DNA of 64,000 bases from CAXXOK01 sp963674895 (GTDB taxonomy: Bacteria > Bacillota > Clostridia > Christensenellales > Aristaeellaceae), in contig CAXXCY010000002.1 in assembly GCA_963674895.2 (NCBI GenBank), positions 186,001 through 250,000 on the forward strand, written 5' to 3'. Under the pieces are notes generated by a model that saw only the letters and a program-made list of their open reading frames with translations, was not told the DNA's origin and did not search any database. Below, piece by piece: positions 52,306 to 61,063 of this stretch (position 1 is the stretch's first letter; each line of letters begins with the position of its first letter). The position numbers and the translations under genes were made by a program.

Positions 52306-52968
52306 ATGGAAATGATCAGGGTTGGCGTCGTGCATACGTTCCTGTACTCCGTGGAAGACCTGAAGGCGATGTTTAAAAAGTATCTGCCCGGGGTGGAGAT
52401 GATCAACATCATCGACGATTCCCTGCTGCAGGAAGCCCTGCGCAACAAGGGGATCACGCCGGGCATTATCAGCCGTATGTGCGATTACTATACCAACATG
52501 CAGGAACTCGGGTGCAGCTGTGTGCTCAACCAGTGCTCGTCCGTAGGCGAAGCCGCGGATATCGCCGCGAAGCTGATCGGCATTCCGGTCGTGAAAATCG
52601 ACGGGCCCATGGCCAGGCAGGCCGTGGAGCTCGGAAGCCGCGTTGCGGTGATCGCCACGGCCATTTCCACCGTGGAACCTTCCAGCCGGCTGGTGGAATA
52701 CTATGCAGCGCTGGCCGGGAAGGACGTTACCGTGGACCGCTGCTATGTGGACGGCGCATACGATTTTCTGCTCAAGACCGGCGATAAACAAAAGCACAAT
52801 GAAATGGTCTGCGGCAAAGTGCGTGCGGCGGCTGCCGATCATGACGTCATCGTGCTGGCGCAGGGCAGCATGTACCATTTAGTCCCGCTGCTGCAGGACG
52901 TGAAGGTGCCTGTGCTGACCAGCCTGGAAAGCGGTGTGGAACAGATCCGCGGGGTTTTGGGCATATAG
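52306..52968 (+). CDS. Asp/Glu-racemase-superfamily protein lacking the second Cys
   Basis: A 220-residue protein; start ATG 52306 follows AAGGAGGAAACGCAG. CSCVLNQCSSVGEAADIA contains the first Cys of the two-Cys racemase site, and RVAVIATAISTVEPSSRLVEYYA follows. In typical family members a second Cys lies in a GCxG-type motif near the C-terminal third; here the corresponding segment is VLAQGSMYHL, with Ser. A one-Cys maleate-isomerase- or decarboxylase-like reaction is possible. It lies between SDR and dehydrogenase genes, suggesting work on a dicarboxylate or hydroxyacid. Confidence 0.7.
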   Translation: MEMIRVGVVHTFLYSVEDLKAMFKKYLPGVEMINIIDDSLLQEALRNKGITPGIISRMCDYYTNMQELGCSCVLNQCSSVGEAADIAAKLIGIPVVKIDGPMARQAVELGSRVAVIATAISTVEPSSRLVEYYAALAGKDVTVDRCYVDGAYDFLLKTGDKQKHNEMVCGKVRAAAADHDVIVLAQGSMYHLVPLLQDVKVPVLTSLESGVEQIRGVLGI

Positions 52969-52987
52969 TGCGGAAAGGGGAACCATC

Positions 52988-53878
52988 ATGGGAAAAACGA
53001 TCGGATTTATCGGCCTTGGGATTATGGGCAAGCCCATGGCGAAAAACCTGCTCAAGGCGGGGTATAGCCTGACGGTATACGACATCAGGCGGGAGAGCGT
53101 TCAGGAATTGGCCGCCGCGGGCGCCCGGCCCGCCGCCTCCGTGGGGGATGTCGCCAAAGGCTGCGGCATCATCATCACCATGCTGCCCAATAGCCCCCAC
53201 GTTAGGGAAGTCGTATTGGGGAAAGGCGGCATTTTGGAAAATGCCGCACCCGGCACGCTGGTGATCGATATGAGCTCCATCGCGCCTGCGGCCAGCAAGG
53301 AGATGTATGCCGCCCTGAAAGCAAAGGGCATGCGCATGATCGACGCGCCGGTATCCGGCGGAGAGCCCAAGGCGATCGACGGCACCGTCGCCATTATGGC
53401 CGGGGGCGACGCGGAGGATTTTGAGGAAGCGCTCCCTCTGCTGAAGGTGATGGGCGCAAGCTATACGCTGATCGGCGATATCGGAAGCGGCAATACCTGC
53501 AAGCTTGCCAATCAGGTGATCGTGGCGCTGAATATCGCGGCGCTGGCGGAGGGAATGATGCTGGCTAAAATGGCCGGTACGGATCCCGCGAAGGTATTTG
53601 AAGGCATCAAGGCCGGGCTGGCCGGCTCCACCGTGATGAACGCGAAAGCGCCCATGATGCTGAAGGATTTCTACGCGCCCGGCTTCCGCATCGAACTGCA
53701 TATCAAGGACCTGAAAAACGCCCTGGAAACCGGGGAGCTTTCCCACGCGCCGCTGCCGATGACCAAAGAAGTACTGGAAATCATGGAAGAGCTTGCCGGA
53801 AGCGGAGACGCGGCGAGCGACCACAGCGCGATTGCCAAGCACTACGAGGCGCTGGCAGGCGTCAGGTTCAGCGAATAA
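52988..53878 (+). CDS. Tartronate-semialdehyde-reductase-like dehydrogenase
   Basis: A 296-residue beta-hydroxyacid dehydrogenase. IGFIGLGIMGKPMAKNLLKAGYSLTVYD is the NAD(P) site, IDAPVSGGEPKAIDGTVAIMAGG the substrate-binding block and GSGNTCKLANQVIVALNIAALAEG carries the catalytic Lys. The group includes GarR (tartronate semialdehyde to glycerate) and threonate dehydrogenase LtnD. The order here, next to PdxA-type genes, would suit either. The start follows GGAAAGGGGAACC. No kinase of the DUF1537/OtnK type is found in the window, so the threonate route is incomplete locally. Confidence 0.85.
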   Translation: MGKTIGFIGLGIMGKPMAKNLLKAGYSLTVYDIRRESVQELAAAGARPAASVGDVAKGCGIIITMLPNSPHVREVVLGKGGILENAAPGTLVIDMSSIAPAASKEMYAALKAKGMRMIDAPVSGGEPKAIDGTVAIMAGGDAEDFEEALPLLKVMGASYTLIGDIGSGNTCKLANQVIVALNIAALAEGMMLAKMAGTDPAKVFEGIKAGLAGSTVMNAKAPMMLKDFYAPGFRIELHIKDLKNALETGELSHAPLPMTKEVLEIMEELAGSGDAASDHSAIAKHYEALAGVRFSE

Positions 53879-53895
53879 TCGAGGAGGAACGGAAC

Positions 53896-54930
53896 ATGAA
53901 AAAAATCAGGGTTGGCGTAGCGGGTTACGGTACCATCGGTCAGCGTCTGGCTGACGGCGTGGCGCTTCAGGGAGACATGGAACTGGTCGGCGTCGCGGAT
54001 ATCGCGCCTACGCTGGGGATTCGCGCATTGCATGAAAAGGGCATGCCCTATGATCTGTATCTGGTGGCGGGGGCGGACAAGGCGGCGTTTGACGCGCTGG
54101 GCATTCCCGTGGCCGGCTCTTTTGACGATCTGCTGAACAAGGTGGATATTATGCTGGATTCCGCACCCGGTGGTACCGGAGCAAAAAACAAGGAACTGTA
54201 CCAGAAAAAGGGCGTCAAGGCGATCTTCCAGGGCGGCGAAAAGAATTCCGTGGCCGACGTGTTTTTCCACGGCTATGCCAACTACGAAAAAGGCATCGGC
54301 GCCGATTACCTGAAGCTGACCAGCTGCAATACCACCGGCCTGATCCGCGCCGTAGACGCGCTGGACCGCGCCTTCGGGCTGGACCGGGTGGCGATCACCA
54401 TTATCCGGCGCGTGGCCGATCCCGGTGATTACCACCGCGGGCTGACCAACGCGCTGCAGATGGAGAAGGCGCCCAGCCACCAGGCGGTGGACCTGATGAC
54501 CATCATGCCGCACGTGGAGGCTACGGGGATTCTGGTCCACACGCCGGTGACGCACGGACATATCATCACCGTGCTCGCTACCGGCAAGGACGGCCGCAAG
54601 ATCACCCGCGACGAGGCGCTGGCATGCTTCAGGAAGCACCCCCGAATCCGCGTGGTCACCATGGCGGAAGGGTTTTTGGGAAACGCGAGCTTCTTTAAAT
54701 ACGGGCGCGACCTGGGCCGCCCGCGCGGAGACCTGTACGAGATCGGCCTGTGGGCGGACAGCATTGTGGAGTCCGGCAACAACATCATGTTCGCCATCCA
54801 CATCCCGCAGGAATCCGTCACCATACCCGAAACGATCGACGGCATCCGGGCGGCAATGCGCATGCAGCCCAACGGGGCGAACGGCACGGCCGCAACCAAC
54901 GGATACCTTGGAATGAAAGCGCGGGGATAA
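53896..54930 (+). CDS. Archaeal-type (type II) glyceraldehyde-3-phosphate dehydrogenase
   Basis: A 344-residue dehydrogenase. KIRVGVAGYGTIGQRLADGV, MELVGVADIAP and LTSCNTTGLIRAVDAL (catalytic Cys in SCNTTG) match the phosphorylating type II GAPDH of archaea, not the common bacterial GapA. IMPHVEATGILVHTPVTHGHIITV and the C-terminal SVTIPETIDGIRAAMRM also agree. It is typically NADP-linked. It is directly upstream of an archaeal-type PGK, so the two would convert triose phosphate to 3-phosphoglycerate with ATP formation. GAGGAGGAACGGAAC precedes the ATG. Confidence 0.85.
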   Translation: MKKIRVGVAGYGTIGQRLADGVALQGDMELVGVADIAPTLGIRALHEKGMPYDLYLVAGADKAAFDALGIPVAGSFDDLLNKVDIMLDSAPGGTGAKNKELYQKKGVKAIFQGGEKNSVADVFFHGYANYEKGIGADYLKLTSCNTTGLIRAVDALDRAFGLDRVAITIIRRVADPGDYHRGLTNALQMEKAPSHQAVDLMTIMPHVEATGILVHTPVTHGHIITVLATGKDGRKITRDEALACFRKHPRIRVVTMAEGFLGNASFFKYGRDLGRPRGDLYEIGLWADSIVESGNNIMFAIHIPQESVTIPETIDGIRAAMRMQPNGANGTAATNGYLGMKARG

Positions 54931-54995
54931 ACCGCTGAAACCATCACAGGCGGGCCGCGGCAGCGCCCGCCTGTTGCTGAAAGGATGATATTTCT

Positions 54996-56255
54996 ATGCG
55001 GTTTGGTATACATACACTGGATGATTTTACGGTGCGTGGCAAAATCGTGCTGTGCCGTGTGGATATCAACCAGCCTGTGGACCGGGAGAAAAAATCACTG
55101 AAAAGCGTTGCGCGCATCAAAGCCTGCGTGCCGACCGTGAAGGAACTGGCGGACAAGGGAGCCAGGGTGGTGCTGCTTGCGCATCAGGGATCGGATATCG
55201 AATACAAGAATTTCTTCACCACCGCGCCGCACGCCGAAGTGCTTTCCGATCTGCTTGGGAAACCCGTGCGGTTTATCGACGACGTCACCGGTCCCGCTGC
55301 GCGGGAGGCAATCCAATCGTTAAGGGACGGGGACATTTTGCTGCTGGACAACGTACGCTTCTGTTCGGAGGAGCAGACCCTGTTTGAAACCAACCTGAAG
55401 CTCACCCACGAACAGCAGGCCAAAACCCAGGTTGTGGAAAAGCTTGCGCCGCTTGCGGAGCTTTACGTGTGCGATGCGTTTGCCGCGTCGCACCGCGACC
55501 AACCGTCGCTGTGCGGATTTGAGCAGGTGCTGCCCTCCGCGATGGGCCGTCTGTTTGAACGGGAATACTACGTGGTGTCCGAGCTGATGGAGGCGCCGGA
55601 GCGTCCTTGCACGTTCGTGCTGGGCGGCGCGAAAATCGCGGACGCGTTTATGATGATGGATACCGTGCTGGAAAGCGGCTCGGCCGACCTTGTGCTGACG
55701 GGCGGCCTGGTAGGCGAAATCCTGCTGGCATCCCAGGGCGTAGAGATCGGCAGGGAAACGCTGGAGTTCATCCTGCAATCCGGCTACGGCGAGTTCATCA
55801 AACAGGCGGCGGACACATACCGCCGGTACGGGGATAAAATCATCCTGCCCGCGGATCTCGCGCAGGTCAGGGATGGACGCCGAGAAGAAGTAAAATGCGG
55901 TGAAATTCCGGCGGATTTCAACGCCGTAGACATAGGCATTCAAACGGCGGCCCGCTACCGCGACCTGATTCTTTCGTCTAAAACCGTATTTGCCAACGGT
56001 CCTGTCGGCGTATTTGAAAAACCGGAAAGCGAAGCCGGCAGCAAGGCGGTGTTCGAGGCGCTTGCGGAAACTGACGCCTATACCGTGGTCGGCGGCGGCG
56101 ACAGCGTAACCGCGGCGGCCAAGTACGGCGTCACGGACAAGATCGGTTATATTTGCACGGGTGGCGGCGCGCTGATCCGGTTCCTGACCGGGGAGGAATT
56201 GCCCGTCGTGAAAGCGCTTCGGCATGCGGCGGCAATATTCCGGGAAGAGGCGTGA
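54996..56255 (+). CDS. pgk: Archaeal-type phosphoglycerate kinase
   Basis: A 419-residue kinase. The N-terminal substrate domain carries LCRVDINQPVD, VVLLAHQGSD and LLLDNVRFCSEE, and YVCDAFAASHRDQPSLCGF follows; the C-terminal part has FVLGGAKIADAF, ANGPVGVFEKPESEAG and VVGGGDSVTAA with CTGGGALIRFL. The AHQGSD and SEEQTLFETN pattern is closer to archaeal PGKs than to the bacterial LAHLGRPK type. The start follows TGAAAGGATGATATTTCT. It completes the ATP-yielding pair with the preceding gene. A 205-base gap follows before nfnA. Confidence 0.88.
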   Translation: MRFGIHTLDDFTVRGKIVLCRVDINQPVDREKKSLKSVARIKACVPTVKELADKGARVVLLAHQGSDIEYKNFFTTAPHAEVLSDLLGKPVRFIDDVTGPAAREAIQSLRDGDILLLDNVRFCSEEQTLFETNLKLTHEQQAKTQVVEKLAPLAELYVCDAFAASHRDQPSLCGFEQVLPSAMGRLFEREYYVVSELMEAPERPCTFVLGGAKIADAFMMMDTVLESGSADLVLTGGLVGEILLASQGVEIGRETLEFILQSGYGEFIKQAADTYRRYGDKIILPADLAQVRDGRREEVKCGEIPADFNAVDIGIQTAARYRDLILSSKTVFANGPVGVFEKPESEAGSKAVFEALAETDAYTVVGGGDSVTAAAKYGVTDKIGYICTGGGALIRFLTGEELPVVKALRHAAAIFREEA

Positions 56256-56460
56256 TCCGCGAACACGCGCCCGCTGCGTTGAGGACTAATCATACAATAT
56301 CGGAATATCGGCATGTTTGTCGCATGTCTCTTTTCGGCTGGGCGTATATGCCGGAGAATAAGGATACTGGGCCGGCCGTTCAGCAGAAACCGCGTCACTG
56401 CGATGGGCTGTGCCGTCCTGGTAACGGCGGGCATCGCTGGCGGTAAGGAAAGGAATATTA

Positions 56461-57303
56461 ATGTATCGAATCCAGAAAAAGAGTATGCTCAACCCGACGG
56501 TCGCACAGATCGTCGTCAGTGCCCCATTGATCGCCAAGAAAGCCGAAGCGGGGCAATTCGTCATTCTGCGTGCTAAAGAGGAGAGCGAGCGGATACCGCT
56601 GACCGTCGCGGCGTATGACCGTAGTGCCGGTACCATCACGCTGATCTTTCAGATTGTCGGCGCGGGAACCACGGAACTGAACTCGCTTAACCAGGGCGAC
56701 GCCTTGCGGGATTGCGTCGGACCGCTCGGTGAGCCTACGCATACCGAAGGACTGCAAAAGGTCTGCATCGTCGGCGGCGGGGTAGGCTGCGCGATCGCGC
56801 TGCCGGTGGCGCGCAAGCTCCATCAGCAGGGCGCGGTCGTGCACAGCGTCATCGGCTTCCGGTCCAAGGACCTGGTGATACTGGAGGACGAGTTCCAAGC
56901 CGTCAGCGAAGAAACCCGCGTGATGACAGACGACGGAAGCTATGGAGAAAAGGGACTGGTGACGGCTGCTTTGGAGTCGTTCATTCTGGAAGGAAACCGA
57001 TACGATACGGTATTCGCCATCGGGCCTCTGGTGATGATGAAGTTCGTCAGCCTCCTGACCAAAAAATACGGAATCAAGACCGTGGTCAGCATGAACCCCG
57101 TGATGGTGGACGGCACGGGCATGTGCGGAGGCTGCCGTATCACCGTCGGCGGCGAAACGAAGTTTGCCTGCGTGGACGGCCCGGATTTCGACGGTCATCT
57201 GGTGGATTTCGACGAAGCCATCAGCCGCAGCAAGATGTATTCCGAATTCGAATGCCATGCCCGGGACGAGGCCTGCCGACTGTTCAATAAGGAGATACAG
57301 TAA
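56461..57303 (+). CDS. nfnA: NfnA-type FAD/NAD-binding electron-transfer subunit
   Basis: A 280-residue protein. The ferredoxin-reductase-like start YRIQKKSMLNPTVAQIVVSAPLIAKKAEAGQFVILRA is followed by CIVGGGVGCAIALPVARKL for NAD. The C-terminal CGGCRITVGGETKFACVDGPDFDGHLVDFDEAISR is the [2Fe-2S] motif characteristic of NfnA/SudB. With the next gene it forms electron-bifurcating NADH-dependent ferredoxin:NADP oxidoreductase. It would balance NADPH from the type II GAPDH with NADH and ferredoxin. Confidence 0.87.
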   Translation: MYRIQKKSMLNPTVAQIVVSAPLIAKKAEAGQFVILRAKEESERIPLTVAAYDRSAGTITLIFQIVGAGTTELNSLNQGDALRDCVGPLGEPTHTEGLQKVCIVGGGVGCAIALPVARKLHQQGAVVHSVIGFRSKDLVILEDEFQAVSEETRVMTDDGSYGEKGLVTAALESFILEGNRYDTVFAIGPLVMMKFVSLLTKKYGIKTVVSMNPVMVDGTGMCGGCRITVGGETKFACVDGPDFDGHLVDFDEAISRSKMYSEFECHARDEACRLFNKEIQ

Positions 57304-57305
57304 AT

Positions 57306-58709
57306 ATGCCCGACAGGAACATGAGCCGGACACAAACCCCGATGCCGGTACAGGAACCGGAGGTACGCAACAAGAATTTCAGCGAGGTAGCCCTTGGCTA
57401 TACCCAGGAGATGGCAATCAGCGAAGCGAAGCGCTGCCTTCAATGCAAGAACAAACCCTGCGTTTCGCAATGCCCCGTGGCGATCGATATCCCCGCGTTC
57501 ATCGGGAAGGTAGCGCAGGGCGAACTGGAGGCCGCGTTTGAAATCCTGAGCGCGGATACCGCGCTGCCCGCCGTCTGCGGGCGCGTATGCCCGCAGGAAA
57601 CGCAGTGCGAAGCGGTCTGCGTCCGCAAAAACAAAGGCGACAGCGTCGCCATCGGCCGACTGGAACGCTTCGTAGCCGATTGGCACCGGGAGCATCGGCA
57701 ATCCAAACCCGGGAAGCCCGAGCCCAACGGGCACAAGGTCGCGGTGGTCGGCGCGGGGCCCGCGGGGCTGACCTGCGCGGGCGACCTGGCAAAGCTCGGG
57801 TACGACACCACCATCTTTGAAGCGCTGCATATGCCGGGCGGCGTGCTGGTGTACGGCATTCCCGAGTTCCGCCTGCCCAAGGCCATCGTGGAATACGAAA
57901 TCAGCAATCTGAAAGCGCTGGGCGTGAACATCCAAACCAACGTGATCATCGGCAAGACGCTGACGATCGACGAGCTGCTTGACGATGGGTTCGAGGCCGT
58001 GTTCATCGGCAGCGGCGCGGGGCTTCCGAGCTTTATGCGCATCCCCGGCGAAAATCTCAAAGGCGTGTACAGCGCCAACGAATACCTGACCCGGATCAAC
58101 CTGATGAAGGCGTTTGACAAAAACAGCCGTACTCCCATAGTAAGGAGCAAGACTGTGGCCGTGGTCGGGGGCGGCAACGTGGCGATGGACGCCGCCCGCT
58201 GCGCCAGGCGGCTGGGCGCCGGGACCGTGTACATCGTCTACCGGCGCGGCCGCGCCGAGCTGCCCGCGCGGCTGGAAGAGGTGGAGCACGCGGAGGAGGA
58301 AGGCATCATCTTCAAACTCCTGAACAACCCGGTGGAGGTGCTGGGCGACGAGCATGGCTGGGTCAAGGGCCTGAAGTGCATCGAAATGGAACTGGGCGAG
58401 CCCGACGGCAGCGGACGCCGCCGCCCCATCCCCAAGGCGGGCAGCGAGTTTACGCTGGACGTGGACACGATGATCATGGCGATCGGCACCAGCCCGAACC
58501 CGCTTTTGCGCAAAAAAACCGAGGGCCTGGACGCCAACAAATGGGGCTGCCTGGTCACCCGTAGCGAAGACGGGCTGACCACCCGCGACCATGTGTACGC
58601 AGGCGGCGACGCCGTAACCGGCGCGGCGACGGTGATCCTTGCCATGGGCGCGGGCAAGAAAGCGGCCATGGCGATTCATCGGGACATTATGGCAGGTCCT
58701 ATGGAATAG
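57306..58709 (+). CDS. nfnB: NfnB-type glutamate-synthase-like flavoprotein subunit
   Basis: A 467-residue subunit, two bases after nfnA stops. The N-terminal RCLQCKNKPCVSQCPVAIDIPAFI and GRVCPQETQCEAVCV are Fe-S cluster motifs. VAVVGAGPAGLTCAGDLAKLG binds FAD, VAVVGGGNVAMDAARCARRLG binds NAD(P), and YAGGDAVTGAATVILAMGAGKKAA is the C-terminal FAD end. Homologues (GltA/NfnB) also occur alone as glutamate synthase small chain; the adjacent nfnA decides for Nfn. Last gene of the sigma-54 operon, before a strong terminator. Confidence 0.9.
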   Translation: MPDRNMSRTQTPMPVQEPEVRNKNFSEVALGYTQEMAISEAKRCLQCKNKPCVSQCPVAIDIPAFIGKVAQGELEAAFEILSADTALPAVCGRVCPQETQCEAVCVRKNKGDSVAIGRLERFVADWHREHRQSKPGKPEPNGHKVAVVGAGPAGLTCAGDLAKLGYDTTIFEALHMPGGVLVYGIPEFRLPKAIVEYEISNLKALGVNIQTNVIIGKTLTIDELLDDGFEAVFIGSGAGLPSFMRIPGENLKGVYSANEYLTRINLMKAFDKNSRTPIVRSKTVAVVGGGNVAMDAARCARRLGAGTVYIVYRRGRAELPARLEEVEHAEEEGIIFKLLNNPVEVLGDEHGWVKGLKCIEMELGEPDGSGRRRPIPKAGSEFTLDVDTMIMAIGTSPNPLLRKKTEGLDANKWGCLVTRSEDGLTTRDHVYAGGDAVTGAATVILAMGAGKKAAMAIHRDIMAGPME

Positions 58710-58773
58710 AATTGCGCCGCAGACTCACGCAAGGCAACCGGCCGCATTCCGTATCAATCCTTTGTTTCATGCC

Positions 58774-58810
58774 AAAAGCCCGGACGCCCGTTCGGGCGTC
58801 CGGGCTTTTT
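58774..58810. terminator. Strong bidirectional terminator
   Basis: AAAAGCCCGGACGCCC (58774-58789) and GGGCGTCCGGGCTTTT (58794-58809) form a perfect 16-base stem with loop GTTC, flanked by A-run and T-run. It ends nfnB on the plus strand and the propeller gene on the minus strand. Confidence 0.92.
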
Positions 58811-58836
58811 CCGGCATGGCATTGGTATTGTTCGGC

Positions 58837-59937
58837 TTACGGAAGATCAACCCTATGCACTACGGTCATATACTGCTCGCGGGTTTCGTGGTAGCCGTCG
58901 GCGATCAGCACAATGCGGTCGCTGAGCCGGGCAAGCTTGAAACCGAGGGGATTGGTGAGCGGGCCGAGGTCCGGAGCCCACTCCGCCAGCTGCCGGCCCT
59001 GCAAATCATACTGCACAAAGCGAAGCCCGTCGCCGGGCATCGTACCCTTGGTGGCGATCAGGTATCCGGTATCGGTCGGAACGATTTTCGGCATGTACGT
59101 GCCGTACTGCGTATCGGTCGCGTAATCGGTGCGCCAGACGAGCCCCTCGGCGTCGTATTGCGCGATCAGACAATCAATCGGCGAAGCCTCATATCCGGCG
59201 GATTGATCGTCGCCAACCAGCACCAGGGTGTTGCTGTCAACCACCGTACATTCGGTAAACATGGCATAGCCGTCCGATTCGTGCTGCCATACGATACTGC
59301 CGTCAAGTGACAGCTTCATCACCACGCCGCGTGGCCGCGCGTCCAAATTGCCGCCCTGGGGGACCATCCGCCGCCCTACGGCCAGAAAGCCGTCGTCCAC
59401 GGCGTGGACGTCCAGCATGCGGATGGAGCCGTCGAAGGTTTTTTGCCAGATCTTGCCGCCGTCTTGATCAAGCATGGCGAACATGTAATGAAAGCCGTCG
59501 GGCTTGCCCTGGATCAGCATGCCGCCCTGCCCCTGCGTGACCGTAAATATCTGCATGGATTGGCCGTACCAGTCCGCAAGCTTCCCGCCCTGCACCACGT
59601 CGATCCCGAAATTATACGCGTCGCCGCCCGTAACGCTGCAAATCCAAATCTGGCCGTCGTCCGCCAGCGCCGTGTTATGAAACACGACGCGCCCCTGCAC
59701 GTTGGTCAGCAGCTGCCCCGTAACCCGCCCCTCGGCGTCCAGGCAGTAGAGCGCGGCTGTGCTTTCCCCGTTTTGGCGGATACCGCCCGAGAGCAGCAGC
59801 TGATCCCCGGGCCCAACCGTAACCGTGGACAAGCGGAACCCCGCGGCGCAATCCGTAACCGCGGTTTCCGCCCATGCGCCGGCCGGGCCGGTGCAAAGCA
59901 AGGCGAGAAGCAGGATACAAACGAGGAAGCGTTTCAT
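58837..59937 (-). CDS. Secreted beta-propeller-like (PQQ-like repeat) protein
   Basis: A 366-residue secreted protein with signal peptide MKRFLVCILLLALLCTGPAGAWA. The mature protein is built of about seven repeats of 40-50 residues, each with a G-x-L-L or I-W-x-x-xxD strand (DQLLLSGGIRQNG, GQIWICSVTGGD, GGKIWQKTFDGS, GSIVWQHESDG, GLVWRTDYATD). The spacing of WQ/W-x-T fits a PQQ-like or WD-type propeller. Surface adhesion, binding or sensing are possible; no catalytic residues are evident. It stands alone, convergent with the Nfn operon. Confidence 0.7.
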   Translation of the reverse strand: MKRFLVCILLLALLCTGPAGAWAETAVTDCAAGFRLSTVTVGPGDQLLLSGGIRQNGESTAALYCLDAEGRVTGQLLTNVQGRVVFHNTALADDGQIWICSVTGGDAYNFGIDVVQGGKLADWYGQSMQIFTVTQGQGGMLIQGKPDGFHYMFAMLDQDGGKIWQKTFDGSIRMLDVHAVDDGFLAVGRRMVPQGGNLDARPRGVVMKLSLDGSIVWQHESDGYAMFTECTVVDSNTLVLVGDDQSAGYEASPIDCLIAQYDAEGLVWRTDYATDTQYGTYMPKIVPTDTGYLIATKGTMPGDGLRFVQYDLQGRQLAEWAPDLGPLTNPLGFKLARLSDRIVLIADGYHETREQYMTVVHRVDLP

Positions 59938-60199
59938 CGGGATTTGTCTCCTTCATCAAAAAATCTCAAGGCGGATGGCGTTATCGATACTCTGTTGCTA
60001 CCATGCTACCAAAAACAGGTCCGCTCCACAAGGGCGGAGGGCCGGATTTACAGGAATGAACGATATCGTGGTAACCCGGCGTTCCCCTGTACCGAAAGGA
60101 GAATCGATGTCAACGCTGCCGGGCCGGCATGATGGCGTACCCCGCGCCAGGCGCCCGGCTGCCGGTGCTTGAACGCGCGTACGGAACAGGCGTTGTTCA

Positions 60200-60213
60200 G
60201 TATGTAAACATAC
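60200..60213. promoter_or_regulatory. Palindrome GTATGTAAACATAC, candidate TetR operator
   Basis: A perfect 14-base palindrome lies five bases upstream of the -35 element of the tetR promoter, a usual place for autoregulation. Confidence 0.5.
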
Positions 60214-60217
60214 CATA

Positions 60218-60246
60218 TTGTCAGGCGTGCTGTTTTCTTCTATAAT
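60218..60246 (+). promoter_or_regulatory. Sigma-A promoter of the tetR gene
   Basis: TTGTCA at 60218-60223 and TATAAT at 60241-60246 are separated by 17 bases, and the start codon lies 28 bases after the -10. Confidence 0.7.
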
Positions 60247-60273
60247 GCAGGCATAGAGTTGTTGGGGGATCGT

Positions 60274-60915
60274 ATGAATATCAAGAAAAGCTCGACTCGA
60301 GGCCGTATTGTGTCATGCGCATGGAAACTGTTCTATGAACAGGGATACCTGCAGACGACCGTTGAGGACATCGTGCGGCTCAGCGCGACATCCAAGGGCA
60401 CTTTCTATCACTATTTTGCGGGAAAGGATGCGCTGTTAAGCACGCTGAGCGACCTGTTTGATGAAAAATACGCAGAGCTTGCGCGACGTTTGCCCGAAAA
60501 CATAAATTGCTTCGATATGCTGATGCTGCTCAACCGGGAGCTGTTTTCGATGATTGAAAACAGCGTCTCCCTGGAGCTGCTGACGCGGCTGTTTTCAACG
60601 CAGCTGGTTACGGAAGGGCGAAAGCATTTGCTGGACCACAACCGCGTATACTATCGGCTGCTCAGGCAGATTGTGCTGGCGGGCCAGGAAAAAGGGGAAA
60701 TCAACACGTGCATGAGCAGCGCGGGGATCGTGAAGGCATATGCGCTGTGCGAGCGGGCGCTGCTCTACGATTGGTGCCTTTTGGGGGGCGAGTATTCGCT
60801 CAGCGCCTATGCCGCACAGATGATGCCGCTGTTTCTTGGCTGTCTTCGGGAAGAACAAAAGAAAAACAAATGCGTCGGTTCGGAATACCACATTCCGTCT
60901 ACCCATAAAGATTAA
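60274..60915 (+). CDS. TetR-family transcriptional regulator
   Basis: A 213-residue regulator. TRGRIVSCAWKLFYEQGYLQTTVEDIVRLSATSKGTFYHYFAGKDALLSTL is the TetR HTH with the usual YYHF-type recognition end. The rest is the ligand-binding all-helical domain (MLMLLNRELFSMIENSVSLELLTRLF). Start ATG 60274 after GGGGGAT; a TTG 15 bases upstream is less likely. It is followed by a symporter gene, with an inverted repeat (60945-60979) in between, so it probably represses the transporter. Confidence 0.9.
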   Translation: MNIKKSSTRGRIVSCAWKLFYEQGYLQTTVEDIVRLSATSKGTFYHYFAGKDALLSTLSDLFDEKYAELARRLPENINCFDMLMLLNRELFSMIENSVSLELLTRLFSTQLVTEGRKHLLDHNRVYYRLLRQIVLAGQEKGEINTCMSSAGIVKAYALCERALLYDWCLLGGEYSLSAYAAQMMPLFLGCLREEQKKNKCVGSEYHIPSTHKD

Positions 60916-60944
60916 GAATACAAAGGTTATACAATGATTGAAGG

Positions 60945-60979
60945 GAACGGAGTATAGACTATAGTCTTATACTCCGTTC
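60945..60979. promoter_or_regulatory. Long inverted repeat between tetR and the symporter gene
   Basis: GAACGGAGTATA (60945-60956) pairs with TATACTCCGTTC (60968-60979), and between them GACTA-TAGTC forms an inner stem with one unpaired T. The result is a nearly perfect 35-base hairpin with no T-run. It could be a TetR operator, a weak terminator or an mRNA element. The half-site GTATA resembles the GTATGT palindrome upstream of tetR. Confidence 0.55.
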
Positions 60980-61063
60980 TCTATACCGCAAAGGCACGAA
61001 TCGTGATACATTGATAAAAAGGCGCGCATCGCTGTAAAAACGCATAGAATGGGAGTATGATCC

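Larger units (their letters stand above)
59938..60273. other. Gap with the tetR promoter and operator-like repeat
   Basis: The left 250 bases have no gene. The right end carries the promoter and palindrome listed separately. Confidence 0.45.

Noticed and set aside
57195..58679. A 494-codon minus-strand open frame opposite nfnB
   Set aside because: It is explained as a shadow of the conserved flavoprotein gene; composition is His/Arg-rich and lacks domains.
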